From the NCBI RefSeq assembly GCF_003076135.1, contig NZ_QDGZ01000002.1, positions 1 to 64,000 on the forward strand: 64,000 nucleotides of DNA, written 5' to 3'. Positions 8,783-18,060 of this stretch are shown here, piece by piece. Numbering within the stretch: the stretch's first letter is position 1; each line of letters starts with the position of its first letter. Under the pieces are notes generated by a model, which was not told where the DNA came from, ran no database searches, and saw only the letters and a program-made list of their open reading frames with translations. Position numbers and translations under genes: made by a program. The stretch is from Nocardioides gansuensis. Its GTDB lineage: Bacteria > Actinomycetota > Actinomycetes > Propionibacteriales > Nocardioidaceae.

Positions 8783-9955
8783 TTGCAGACACGCAATCGC
8801 GGCGTCCGGGTCATCGACCTGAGCGAGAACATCGCCGGTCCCCTGGCCTGCATGACGCTGGTTGACATGGGTGCCTACGTGATCAATGTCGAGCGTCCCG
8901 GGGCCGGCGAGGCGACCCGGTCGCTGCCGCCGTACTGGGACGGCGAGAGCACCGTGTTCCTCGCCTACAACCGCACCAAGCGAAGCTTCGCTCTGGACCT
9001 GAGGACGGATCAGGGTCGCGAAGCGCTCCTCCGGCTCGTGGAGACAGCGGACGTCGTCGTCCAGTCGTTCCGGCCAGGCCTGCTCGACCGGTTGGGGCGC
9101 GGCATCGAGGCGATGACGGCCCGTCGGGGAGATCTCATCCTGTGCAGCATCAGCGCGTTCGGTGAAGGCCCTGTCGGCCGTACAAAGCCCGGATACGACG
9201 CGCTGGTCCAGGCGTTCACCGGCATCATGGACATGACGGGGGAGCCCGATGGTGACCCGGTCCGGGCGGCACCCTCGGTGCTCGACGTCTCGACGGGGAT
9301 GTGGGCTGCCATGTCGATCATGGCCGCCCTGGCCCGGCGCTCGACCACCCAGGGTCCTCAGGTTCTCGAGGCATCGCTGGTCGACAGCGGGTTCTTTCTG
9401 CTCAGCCATCAGCTGATGGGCTACCTCGCCACCGGCGAGAAACCTGGCCGGCTCGGTTGCGCTGCGCCGAGCGCGTCGCCCTATCAGCTCTTCCACACGG
9501 CAGATAGGCCGATCATGCTCGCGACCTCCACGGACCGCATGTTCGAGCGCCTCTGTGCAGCACTCGGTGCCGATGAGCTCGCTGAAGAGCCGAGCTTCCG
9601 GACGATGCAGGGCCGCATCGACGGCCGCGACGAGCTAGCGAAGGCACTGGAGTCGCGCCTGGGCCAGCAGCCCGCCCAGCACTGGCTGGACGTACTCGGC
9701 GACGCCGGCATTCCGGCGAGCCCTGTCCAGGGACTCGGGGAGGCACTGGCCACGCACATCGGTCGGGAACGACGCCTGGTCCAGCGTGCCGAGCCGGGCC
9801 GTGTCGGCGAGCTCCGGCTCGTGCACCTTCCGATTGACCGTGACAGACAGGCACCACGACGTCAGCCTCCGTCGGCTGGCGAGCACACGAGCGAGATCCT
9901 CGCTGAGCTGGGTCTGAGCGAGGGGAGCCACAAGGAGGTACGTCATGACTGTTGA
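8783..9955 (+). CDS. CaiB/BaiF family (class III) CoA-transferase
   Basis: A 390-residue class III CoA-transferase. The N-terminal VIDLSENIAGPLACMTLVDM, the FRPGLLDRLG block and the LDVSTGMWAA segment carrying the expected catalytic Asp are present. It would move CoA between acids. The start is probably the TTG at 8783 (upstream GAGGAGGG at 8764-8771); no better in-frame start is visible. The C-terminus overlaps the next gene. It is a close paralogue of the 43770-44978 transferase, sharing long identical stretches such as GYDALVQAFTGIM. Confidence 0.85.
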   Translation: MQTRNRGVRVIDLSENIAGPLACMTLVDMGAYVINVERPGAGEATRSLPPYWDGESTVFLAYNRTKRSFALDLRTDQGREALLRLVETADVVVQSFRPGLLDRLGRGIEAMTARRGDLILCSISAFGEGPVGRTKPGYDALVQAFTGIMDMTGEPDGDPVRAAPSVLDVSTGMWAAMSIMAALARRSTTQGPQVLEASLVDSGFFLLSHQLMGYLATGEKPGRLGCAAPSASPYQLFHTADRPIMLATSTDRMFERLCAALGADELAEEPSFRTMQGRIDGRDELAKALESRLGQQPAQHWLDVLGDAGIPASPVQGLGEALATHIGRERRLVQRAEPGRVGELRLVHLPIDRDRQAPRRQPPSAGEHTSEILAELGLSEGSHKEVRHDC

Positions 9956-10418
9956 GGCTCCTTCCAACACCGATCCCAGTGCCTCGGATGCCGAGCAGAT
10001 CCGGAACCTGTACGCGCGGTACTCCTTCGCCTACGACAACGGTCGGGCGGCCGAGTACGCGGCTCTCTTCACGGAAAACGGCGTGTTCGAGGTCGTGGGT
10101 GGGCCCGAGGTTCAGGGGAGCGAGGCGCTCGCCGGCATGGTGACAGCGGCGGCAGCCCGACCGGCCCGCACGCTTCACATGGTGAGCAACATCCTGGTGA
10201 CGATGACAGCGGACGGCGCCGCCGGGCAGGCATATGTCCAGCTCCTGGCGTTGGTCGACGGCGCTCTCCGTGTGGTGACCGTCGGTACGTATGACGACAC
10301 CTTTGTCCGCGCCGCGACCGGGTGGCAGCTGTCCCGGCGCCGGTTCGAGCCCGTCGCCGGACCGGACCCGAGCGGCATCCCCGTCGCCGGAGGCAACTCC
10401 ACCGACAGTCCGGCCTGA
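9945..10418 (+). CDS. NTF2/SnoaL-like protein
   Basis: A 157-residue alpha+beta barrel (SnoaL-like) protein: an N-terminal helix EQIRNLYARYSFAYDNG, an Asp/Glu-rich cone opening (YAALFTENGVFEV) and late beta strands ending in WQLSRRRFEPV. Members include isomerases, dehydratases and small binding proteins; the reaction here is unknown. It overlaps the CoA-transferase by 11 bases and ends the operon two bases before the convergent TetR gene. A second family member is at 45338-45937. Confidence 0.75.
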   Translation: MTVEAPSNTDPSASDAEQIRNLYARYSFAYDNGRAAEYAALFTENGVFEVVGGPEVQGSEALAGMVTAAAARPARTLHMVSNILVTMTADGAAGQAYVQLLALVDGALRVVTVGTYDDTFVRAATGWQLSRRRFEPVAGPDPSGIPVAGGNSTDSPA

Positions 10419-10420
10419 CG

Positions 10421-11026
10421 TCAGGTAGCCGACTGGAGGCCCAGGAGCACCTGGTCCGCGATCGCGTCGGCCATCTCCTGCGCGCTATTGCGTCCCTCCG
10501 GCCGATACCACTCGGTCGCTGATCCCAGGATGCCCGCGATCATCAGCACCGGCAGGCGGTGGTGCCCGCTGTCACGGAAGATCTTGCTGGCGACGCCCTC
10601 ATCGATGATCTGGACGATGAGGTCCTCGTACTTCTGACGGACCTCGACCGCCTTGGCGCGGTTCTCGGCACCGAGGTACTGCCACTGGTGGAACGTCACG
10701 CGGGTCTGCTCGACCTGCTGTGCGAGGACATCCAGGTGGGCGCGGATCGCTTCACGCATCTTCTGATCCGCCGGCAGGTCGGAGTCGACGACCGGCTGGA
10801 TGACGTCGATGAACGCGGTGATGCCGGACTCGACAATGTCGAGTAGGAGATCCTCCTTGCTGCTGATGTGGGCATAGAGGCTGCCTGGGAGGATTCCGAC
10901 GGCCTCGCTGAGGTCCCGCATGCCAATGACCGGGTACCCGCGCTCGCCGAATAGACGGATGGCGGCGTCACGGATGCGTTCACGCGAGACCCCCTCTCCG
11001 CGGGCGGTTGTCTTCTGTCGGGGCAC
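10421..11026 (-). CDS. TetR-family regulator (paralogue A)
   Basis: A 201-residue TetR regulator. The N-terminal HTH covers RIRDAAIRLFGERGYPVIGMRDLSEAVG (about residues 13-40) and continues to SLYAHISSKEDLLL, followed by a ligand-binding domain with VEQTRVTFHQWQYLG. GTG 11026 is preceded by GAGGAGG with six bases between. It is closely related to the regulator at 14388 and to the broken one at 37890-38300, and more distantly to 40255. Transcribed away from the thiolase remnant; the operator-like site at 11136 lies between them. Inferred role: acyl-CoA or terpenoid-acid-responsive repressor of the island. Confidence 0.88.
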   Translation of the reverse strand: MPRQKTTARGEGVSRERIRDAAIRLFGERGYPVIGMRDLSEAVGILPGSLYAHISSKEDLLLDIVESGITAFIDVIQPVVDSDLPADQKMREAIRAHLDVLAQQVEQTRVTFHQWQYLGAENRAKAVEVRQKYEDLIVQIIDEGVASKIFRDSGHHRLPVLMIAGILGSATEWYRPEGRNSAQEMADAIADQVLLGLQSAT

Positions 11027-11135
11027 CCCGGCCTCCTCGTTCACGTGTGGTTGCGCAACCAACCTAATGCTGCCGGGTGCCGGATGGGTGAAGTGCCCCA
11101 TTCCGTGTGCCGCCGGTCTCGCCCGTACCGTATCT

Positions 11136-11153
11136 CGAACAAGTGTGTGTTTG
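11136..11153. promoter_or_regulatory. Operator-like palindrome (island motif), site 3
   Basis: CGAACAAGTGTGTGTTTG. Its reverse complement is close to the site at 38405, which lies in the same position between a TetR gene and a thiolase gene in the related module. An additional short palindrome, GGTTGCGCAACC, lies at 11049-11060 close to the TetR start. Confidence 0.5.
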
Positions 11154-11177
11154 TAGGCCGGAGTTGGGCATACGACC

Positions 11178-11408
11178 GTGTTCATCGTGGGGACTGGCAT
11201 CACTCGCTTCGGTCGGCACTCCGGCGCCGACCGACGGAGCCTCGCCTCCGATGCAGCGCTCGCGGCCATGTCCGATGCGGCGGTCAGCCCGGCCGACGTG
11301 GGGATGGCGGTCTTCGGCAACGCCGCTGAAGGGTGGCTGCACGGCCAGGAGATGGTGCGCGGCGAGGTGGCCCTGCGTCACGCCGGCCTCTCGGAGTACC
11401 CCTCGTCG
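11178..11408 (+). pseudogene. 5' fragment of an SCP-x-type thiolase gene
   Basis: From GTG 11178 the frame reads VGTGITRFGRHSG and continues through GNAAEGWLHGQEMVRGEVALRHAGL, matching the first ~75 residues of the intact thiolase at 38435-39646. Just after LSEYP the similarity stops, before the active-site Cys, and the DNA becomes the 3' end of the ferredoxin reductase gene on the other strand. The frame then runs on as unrelated residues to 11573. This is a deletion junction: the rest of the thiolase, and whatever lay between it and the reductase gene, are gone. Confidence 0.88.
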
Positions 11409-12593
11409 CTAGCGCGCCAGAGCCTCCTTGCTCCGCCGCAGCGCCATCCGGCTGTGCAGGAAATCCCGGGCGCTGTTGGCCGCGACAGCTCCGACGACCT
11501 TGTCGCCCTCGCGCCACTCCACGACGAACTTCCCGGAAGCCAGGTCGCCGGACACCAGGTGCATCTCGGCTAACGGTGTCCGGTGACCGACGGACATCAG
11601 CCGAAGGTCGCCCTGATACGACCAGAAGTACGCCTCATCGATCTCCTCCTCCTGCTCGAGACCCAGGAGTCCGTGCGCAACTCGCTGTCCCGACTCGATG
11701 GCCGCGGTCCAATGCGAGACCGGGCGGCAAACGTCACCGTCGTGCGCACAGGCGATGTCGCCGGCGGCGAAGACCTCGGCAACGTTTGTGCGTCCGTCGT
11801 GGTCGCAGACGACACCCACGTGCGTCGCAACACCCGCGCGAGCGATCCAGTCGAGATCGCGATGCACGCCCACTCCGAGCACGACGCATCCCGCTTCGAG
11901 CTCGGTCCCGTCATCGAGGCTCAACTCGACGTGGGTGCCCCGGTCCAACGCGCCGGTGATGGAAACACCGCAGTGAAACCGAACACCGCGGTCGCTGTGC
12001 CACTGCTGGAGGCACGTCGCCAACTCCTCGCCGAGGACGCCGGCCAAGGGCCGAGGCGCCACCTCGACGACGGTGACCTCCACGCCGCGAGCGCGCGCGG
12101 CAGCAGCCACCTCGAGTCCTATGAAGCCGCCTCCGATGAGGACGAGCCGCTCATTCGACTCGAGTGATGATCGGATCCTGGCTGCGTCCTCCGCGGTACG
12201 CAGGTGGTGCACCCGGGGGACGCCCTGCAGCGCCGGGAGAGATCTCGCTCGGGTGCCCGTCGCGATGACGAGCTTGTCGTAGGGCACCGGTCCATCGGCA
12301 CCGTCCACCTCGAGAAGTCGTGCCTCGGCTTCCAGTCCGACGACCCGGTGGCCTAGGCGCAGGTCGATCCCGCGCGCGGCGGCCTCCTCGAGAGACAGCA
12401 GCGTCGTGGGAGGAGGCGCCGGCTCGGTGAGTAACGCCTCCTTGGACAGCGGCGGGCGGTCGTACGGCGGAAGCGATTCCTCCGACAGGACCGTGATCGT
12501 GCAGCGCTCATCGAGGTCGCGAATGGCCTGAGCCGTACGAGCGGCGCTCACACCTCCGCCGATGATGACGATCCGCTCGGGTGGGAAGTCCAT
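11409..12593 (-). CDS. FAD-dependent ferredoxin reductase (putidaredoxin-reductase type)
   Basis: A 394-residue NAD(P)H:ferredoxin reductase. Motifs: the N-terminal FAD GxGxxA (IVIIGGGVSAARTAQ, residues 8-22), the PPYDRPPLSKEAL stretch typical of rubredoxin/putidaredoxin reductases, the second dinucleotide motif LIGGGFIGLEVAAAA, and the FAD-ribityl motif VFAAGDIACAHD. It passes electrons to a ferredoxin such as the one at 19338 for the P450 at 18061 (inference). ATG 12593 has a GAGGAG site. A second, badly frameshifted copy lies at 40852-42028. The operator-like site at 12613 is 20 bases upstream of its start. Confidence 0.92.
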   Translation of the reverse strand: MDFPPERIVIIGGGVSAARTAQAIRDLDERCTITVLSEESLPPYDRPPLSKEALLTEPAPPPTTLLSLEEAAARGIDLRLGHRVVGLEAEARLLEVDGADGPVPYDKLVIATGTRARSLPALQGVPRVHHLRTAEDAARIRSSLESNERLVLIGGGFIGLEVAAAARARGVEVTVVEVAPRPLAGVLGEELATCLQQWHSDRGVRFHCGVSITGALDRGTHVELSLDDGTELEAGCVVLGVGVHRDLDWIARAGVATHVGVVCDHDGRTNVAEVFAAGDIACAHDGDVCRPVSHWTAAIESGQRVAHGLLGLEQEEEIDEAYFWSYQGDLRLMSVGHRTPLAEMHLVSGDLASGKFVVEWREGDKVVGAVAANSARDFLHSRMALRRSKEALAR

Positions 12594-12612
12594 GGAAGCT
12601 CCTCGTCTCATG

Positions 12613-12630
12613 CAAACAAGCGGTTGTTTG
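12613..12630. promoter_or_regulatory. Operator-like palindrome (island motif), site 4, best match
   Basis: CAAACAAGCGGTTGTTTG is a near-perfect 18-bp palindrome: both 7-bp arms are exact. It lies 20 bases upstream of the reductase start (minus strand) and 133 bases before the FprB-like gene (plus strand). Confidence 0.75.
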
Positions 12631-12677
12631 TTGTACCTCGATTGCTCAGGATGGTCAAGAGGAGAGCGGTGTAGTTC

Positions 12678-12695
12678 AAAACGAACGTTTGCTTG
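12678..12695. promoter_or_regulatory. Operator-like palindrome (island motif), site 5, overlapping a -35 box
   Basis: AAAACGAACGTTTGCTTG, followed so that its end forms TTGACA (12692-12697), a consensus -35 hexamer for the FprB-like gene. A repressor here would block that promoter. The identical 18-mer occurs at 45093-45110 in front of a remnant of a second FprB-like gene. Confidence 0.7.
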
Positions 12696-12762
12696 ACACT
12701 TGCTCCACACGTTTGATGTGCTGTGCCTGGCATCACACAACATCGACCTTCGGAGGCTCCAC

Positions 12763-14376
<1,614 letters not shown>

Positions 14377-14387
14377 GGGATGGCAAG

Positions 14388-14984
14388 TCAGCCGCTGGTA
14401 AGACCGCCGACGATCTGGTCGTGGATCGCATCGGCGATCTCCTCCGGGCTGCTCCGCCCCGAAGGTCGGTACCACTCCGTGGCCGAGCCCAGGATGCCAG
14501 CGATCATCAGCACGGTGAGGCGGAAGTGCTCACGGGGGCGGAACTCCCCAGATGCGATGCCGTCAGCGACGATCCGGGTGAAGAGGCTCTCCCACTCCTC
14601 ACGGACCGCCAGGGCCTTCGGCCTGTTCACGGGTCCGAGGTACTGCCACTGATGGAACGTAACGCGCGTCTGCTCGACCTGCCCGTCGAGGACCCGCATG
14701 TGCGCACGGAGGGCCTCGCGGAGCTTCTCCTCCGCCGGCAGGTCCTCGTCAACAACCGGACGGATCGCGTCGATGAAGGAGGTGATGCCCGTTTCCACGA
14801 TGCCCAGGAGTAGGTGCTCCTTGCTCGAGATGTGCGAGTAGAGACTGCCCGGGCGAATGCCGACCGCCTCGCTCAAGTCGCGCATCCCGATTACGGGGTA
14901 ACCGCGCTCCCCAAACAGTCGTATCGCTTCCTGCTTGATGCGTTCGAGTGACACCGCCTGGCCGTTGTTCGACCTCCTGGCCAA
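14388..14984 (-). CDS. TetR-family regulator (paralogue B)
   Basis: A 198-residue TetR protein, close paralogue of 10421-11026: the HTH AIRLFGERGYPVIGMRDLSEAVGI is nearly the same, and VEQTRVTFHQWQYLG and LMIAGILGSATEWYRP recur in the ligand-binding half. With such similar recognition helices both probably bind the same operators. I prefer the TTG at 14984 because GGAGGG lies six bases before it; a GTG at 15002 in the same frame has no ribosome site. Two operator-like sites lie upstream (15065 and 15124), suggesting self-regulation. Convergent with the FprB-like gene, 11 bases apart. Confidence 0.87.
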   Translation of the reverse strand: MARRSNNGQAVSLERIKQEAIRLFGERGYPVIGMRDLSEAVGIRPGSLYSHISSKEHLLLGIVETGITSFIDAIRPVVDEDLPAEEKLREALRAHMRVLDGQVEQTRVTFHQWQYLGPVNRPKALAVREEWESLFTRIVADGIASGEFRPREHFRLTVLMIAGILGSATEWYRPSGRSSPEEIADAIHDQIVGGLTSG

Positions 14985-15064
14985 GGTGCGCCCTCCTTCC
15001 ACGTTGGTGGCCCGCGGCGCGCGATGGTCGAGTCACGCGCCTCCAGGCCTACCGGAATTGTAGC

Positions 15065-15082
15065 CTAACAACTGTTCGTTTG
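15065..15082. promoter_or_regulatory. Operator-like palindrome (island motif), site 6
   Basis: CTAACAACTGTTCGTTTG, an imperfect match in which TTGTT and AACAA arms remain. It is 81 bases upstream of the TetR paralogue B start on the minus strand. Confidence 0.5.
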
Positions 15083-15123
15083 CGAGCGGCGACGGCGCCA
15101 CCACGGCATCCCGGCTTACGTCA

Positions 15124-15141
15124 AAAACAAGCGCTGGTTGG
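15124..15141. promoter_or_regulatory. Operator-like palindrome (island motif), site 7
   Basis: AAAACAAGCGCTGGTTGG with a GCGC centre. It stands directly before the decayed LVIVD gene, so it may once have controlled a gene now lost. Confidence 0.45.
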
Positions 15142-15560
15142 TGGAGATCACGTGTACAGAGCCTCCACCCAATCGTCAGCAGGAGCCGACCCGACTGGCA
15201 TGCGGCTTCTTCAATTCGGGCGTCCGAGTCTTCGACATCTCTGACCTGTCGGCAATCAAGGAGCTCGCGTACTCAACCACCGGCCCAGGCCGGCGAGAAC
15301 AGCCGCCTCCAGGGATCAGAGCATGCGGCGGGGCTCGTCAGCGGCAAGCTCAGCGGCCTGGTGCTCCCGGATGTCATCAACGGCAGCCTGATCGACCCTC
15401 TCAGAATCACGAGGCGCTCACCCCTGCGAACTTGACCGCAGACTGGTGCAGTTCGCCGCCACGGTTCTCAGAAGGCACCGTCTCTGGGTCACGTGTCAGG
15501 ACAACGAGTTCCTGGCCCTGCGGTTCACCAACGGAGTCTCGGGCGAGCGATGGTCCTGTT
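15138..15560 (+). pseudogene. LVIVD-repeat protein remnant
   Basis: Two recognisable pieces survive: FFNSGVRVFDISDLSAIKELAY (about 15207-15275; the GVRVFDISD core is typical of LVIVD-repeat secreted proteins) and DWCSSPPRF then, in a shifted frame, CQDNEFLALRFTNGV (about 15440-15535), the usual C-terminal end. The middle is deleted and frames change, so no full product can be made. It is followed by a DUF305 remnant, a common neighbour of LVIVD genes in actinobacteria, so a two-gene unit has decayed here. Confidence 0.7.
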
Positions 15561-16190
15561 CGGCAATCGACGGCGAGCACTCAGCATCGTGGTCATGGTG
15601 GCCCTAGCGGTCGCGGCGTTCGGGTTCGGCAGATACTCGGCAGCTGATGCTCACGCATCTGGAGAGGACGGTCGAGCGCAGTCGCGATACGACGGCAGCG
15701 CCCCTCCCAAGAGGACCTCGGATTTGCCCGGGATATGGCCCAGCATCCCGGTCAGGCCGTGCTCATGTCGGAACTGGCTCGCCAGAACCGGGACCCCAGG
15801 GTGGGGCAACTGGCTAGTGCGATCCGGTTGAATCAACTGGTCGAGATCGCTCAGTGGCAGGGCATGTTCTCGATGTGGGTGAATGCTGGCTGGGCGGTGG
15901 CGATCCGATGGAATGGATGCACATCGAGTCCCAAAGGCACGACCACGACGCCTTCCCGGCGTCGCATGTGTAGGCGATGCCTGGCATGGCCAGTCAGGCG
16001 CAGCTCAATCAGCTGCAAGGTCTTCAGGCGCGGACGTTTCTGCCTCTGATGTTCCGGCACATCACGGGTGTCCTGATGGCACAGTGGCGCACAGCGAGCC
16101 TCGGCTCCTGAATCCGAGAGCTCGCACGCCGGATGGACTTTGAGCAGGTCGACGAGATCAATCGGATGAAAGGCCTACTCGTCGCACCTC
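15550..16190 (+). pseudogene. DUF305 (copper-resistance-associated, four-helix) protein remnant
   Basis: Begins with an apparent membrane anchor, RRALSIVVMVALAVAAFGFG, after GTG/ATG near 15550. In another frame it shows DMAQHPGQAVLMSELARQN (the normal HHxQAVxM metal site is damaged), then in further frames MPGMASQAQLNQLQGLQ, FRHITGVLMAQ and finally ELARRMDFEQVDEINRMKGLL. These are the helices of a DUF305 protein in order, but at least three frameshifts and one stop interrupt them. No function is expected. The 16190-16296 gap holds nothing further. Confidence 0.75.
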
Positions 16191-16296
16191 GGTGCTCGTC
16201 AGGACGAGCCTTGGAATGCAAATCGTGGCGTGGAAGCGAGCCACACGGATGCCCGCCCAGGGACTGTTGACCCTGGCTTGCTCGTCAGGTAGCGTC

Positions 16297-16314
16297 CAAA
16301 CAAGTGATTGTTTT
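16297..16314. promoter_or_regulatory. Operator-like palindrome (island motif), site 8
   Basis: CAAACAAGTGATTGTTTT, both arms matching the motif except the last base. It lies 73 bases upstream of the SDR at 16387. Confidence 0.65.
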
Positions 16315-16386
16315 CACGCGACGCGGGGGGTTCCTCAGGCAGGGTCTGCACACCATCCCACGCCGCGTCCAGCAGAGGAGAGCTCC

Positions 16387-17133
16387 ATGGGTCAGTTGGA
16401 CGGGAAAGTCGCCATCATCACCGGCGCCGCACAGGGGATGGGCGAGGCCCATACCCGTCGCTTCGTCGCGGAGGGTGCGAAGGTTGTGATGGCGGACCTC
16501 AACGAGGGTGATGGCGAGCGCATCGCGAAGGAGCTCGGTGATGCGGCCGTCTTCGTGAAGTCGGACGTCACGTCCGTAGGGGACTGGCGGACGCTCGTCG
16601 AGACGGCCGAGAGCCAGTTCGGCAACGTGACCGTGTTGGTCAACAACGCCGGGATCATCGGCCCCATCGCTGAGACCGTCGAGCTTGACGAGGAGGACTT
16701 CCACACGGTCTGTCTCGTCAACCAGTACTCGCAGTTCTACGGCATGAAGGCGGTCATCCCGTCCATGCAGCGGGCCGGCGGCGGCTCGATCATCAACGTG
16801 TCTTCCGTGGCCGGCCTGGTCTCGATCGTCGGGGCACCCAATCTCGCCTACGTGGGCAGCAAGTTCGCCTCACGTGGCATGACCAAGCACGTGGCCACCC
16901 AGTACGGCAAGGACAACATCCGCTGCAACTCCGTGCACCCCGGCTACATCAAGACCCCGATGATGGCGGCCGCAACGGACGAGGAGGGCGGTGGCATCAC
17001 CTCCCAGATCCCTCTGGGCAGGATGGCTGACCCGGACGAGGTCGCGCAGCTCATGGTGTGGCTTGCTTCGGACTCGTCCTCGTACGTCTCCGGCACTGAG
17101 CAGGTCATCGACGCAGGCCTGACCGCGCAGTAG
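16387..17133 (+). CDS. Short-chain dehydrogenase/reductase
   Basis: A 248-residue classical SDR: cofactor motif TGAAQGMG (residues 12-19), NNAG, the catalytic Ser in IINVSSVAG and YVGSK with the catalytic Tyr and Lys. The acidic residue in VVMADLNEGD suggests NAD(H). Probable role: oxidation of a secondary alcohol made by the P450, or a hydroxyacyl-CoA (inference from context). ATG 16387 follows GAGGAG. It has its own operator-like site, and the next SDR has another, so the two are separate units. Confidence 0.88.
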   Translation: MGQLDGKVAIITGAAQGMGEAHTRRFVAEGAKVVMADLNEGDGERIAKELGDAAVFVKSDVTSVGDWRTLVETAESQFGNVTVLVNNAGIIGPIAETVELDEEDFHTVCLVNQYSQFYGMKAVIPSMQRAGGGSIINVSSVAGLVSIVGAPNLAYVGSKFASRGMTKHVATQYGKDNIRCNSVHPGYIKTPMMAAATDEEGGGITSQIPLGRMADPDEVAQLMVWLASDSSSYVSGTEQVIDAGLTAQ

Positions 17134-17215
17134 AACACCCAGGCCATCACGGATGGTCGAACTGCAAACATCCGCAACAAGCTTGACGACTGTGATCCGG
17201 GACACTAGCGTTCAC

Positions 17216-17233
17216 GAAACAAATGATTGTTAG
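17216..17233. promoter_or_regulatory. Operator-like palindrome (island motif), site 9
   Basis: GAAACAAATGATTGTTAG. It lies 45 bases upstream of the SDR-P450-ferredoxin operon start at 17279. Confidence 0.6.
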
Positions 17234-17278
17234 TCACGTGCATCGAGCCCGTGACCCGACCAGATGGGAGACACGTCC

Positions 17279-18016
17279 ATGGGACGACTTAAGGACAAGG
17301 TGGCGATTGTCACCGGCGCGGGCTCGGGTATCGGGGCCGCTACTGCGCGACGCTTCCACGAGGAGGGCGCCAAGGTCGTCCTCGCGGACGTCTCCGGAGC
17401 CCAGGAGGTCCTGGCGAAGGAACTCGGGGAAGGAGCGCTCTCGGTCGACACCGACGTGACCAAGAGCGAGAGCGTCCAGGCCATGATCGCAGCGGCGGTC
17501 GAGACGTTCGGCCGGCTCGACGTCCTGTACAACAACGCCGGGATCGACGGGGAGCTGCACCCCGTGGCTGAGATGCCGGAAGAGGCGTGGGACCAGGTGC
17601 AGGCGATCAACCTGCGCGGCGTCTTCCTGGGTATCCGCTACGCGATCCCCGAGATGCTCAAGACTGGCGGCGGCTCGATCATCAACACGGCGTCCATGGC
17701 GGCCACCGTTGCCTTCCCTAGCATGTCGAGCTACTGCGCAGCCAAGGGCGGCGTCATCATGCTGACGAAGACGGCGGCGGCTGAGTACGCGGCGCAGGGC
17801 ATTCGAGTCAATGCGATCAGCCCCGGCACGATCCAGACGGCCATCACTACGCACCTGCCGGCGGACATGATCAACGCGATCATCGAGCGCAACCCCGTGG
17901 GTCGCATCGCCGACGCGAGCGAGGTGGCGAGCCTGGCTGTCTTCCTCGCCAGCGACGAGTCGGCGTTCATCACGGGCGCGGATCACCTCATCGACGGCGG
18001 CTACACCCTTCTGTAG
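17279..18016 (+). CDS. Short-chain dehydrogenase/reductase upstream of P450
   Basis: A 245-residue classical SDR: TGAGSGIG near residues 12-19, NNAGIDG, Ser in IINTASMAA and YCAAKGG with Tyr and Lys. The VLADVSGA segment again suggests NAD(H). It precedes the P450 gene by 44 bases in one transcript, so the natural guess is that it oxidises the P450's alcohol product to a ketone, which would create the beta-diketone cleaved by the oxocamphor-hydrolase-like enzymes. Start ATG 17279 follows GGGAG. Confidence 0.88.
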   Translation: MGRLKDKVAIVTGAGSGIGAATARRFHEEGAKVVLADVSGAQEVLAKELGEGALSVDTDVTKSESVQAMIAAAVETFGRLDVLYNNAGIDGELHPVAEMPEEAWDQVQAINLRGVFLGIRYAIPEMLKTGGGSIINTASMAATVAFPSMSSYCAAKGGVIMLTKTAAAEYAAQGIRVNAISPGTIQTAITTHLPADMINAIIERNPVGRIADASEVASLAVFLASDESAFITGADHLIDGGYTLL

Positions 18017-18060
18017 ATCCCCAAACGCCATCCGCCACCATCCGAGAGGAAACATTCGCA

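Noticed and set aside
11049..11060. Palindrome GGTTGCGCAACC as another island operator
   Set aside because: It does not share the CAAACAA/TTGTTTG arms; it may be a separate site or chance, so I only mention it.
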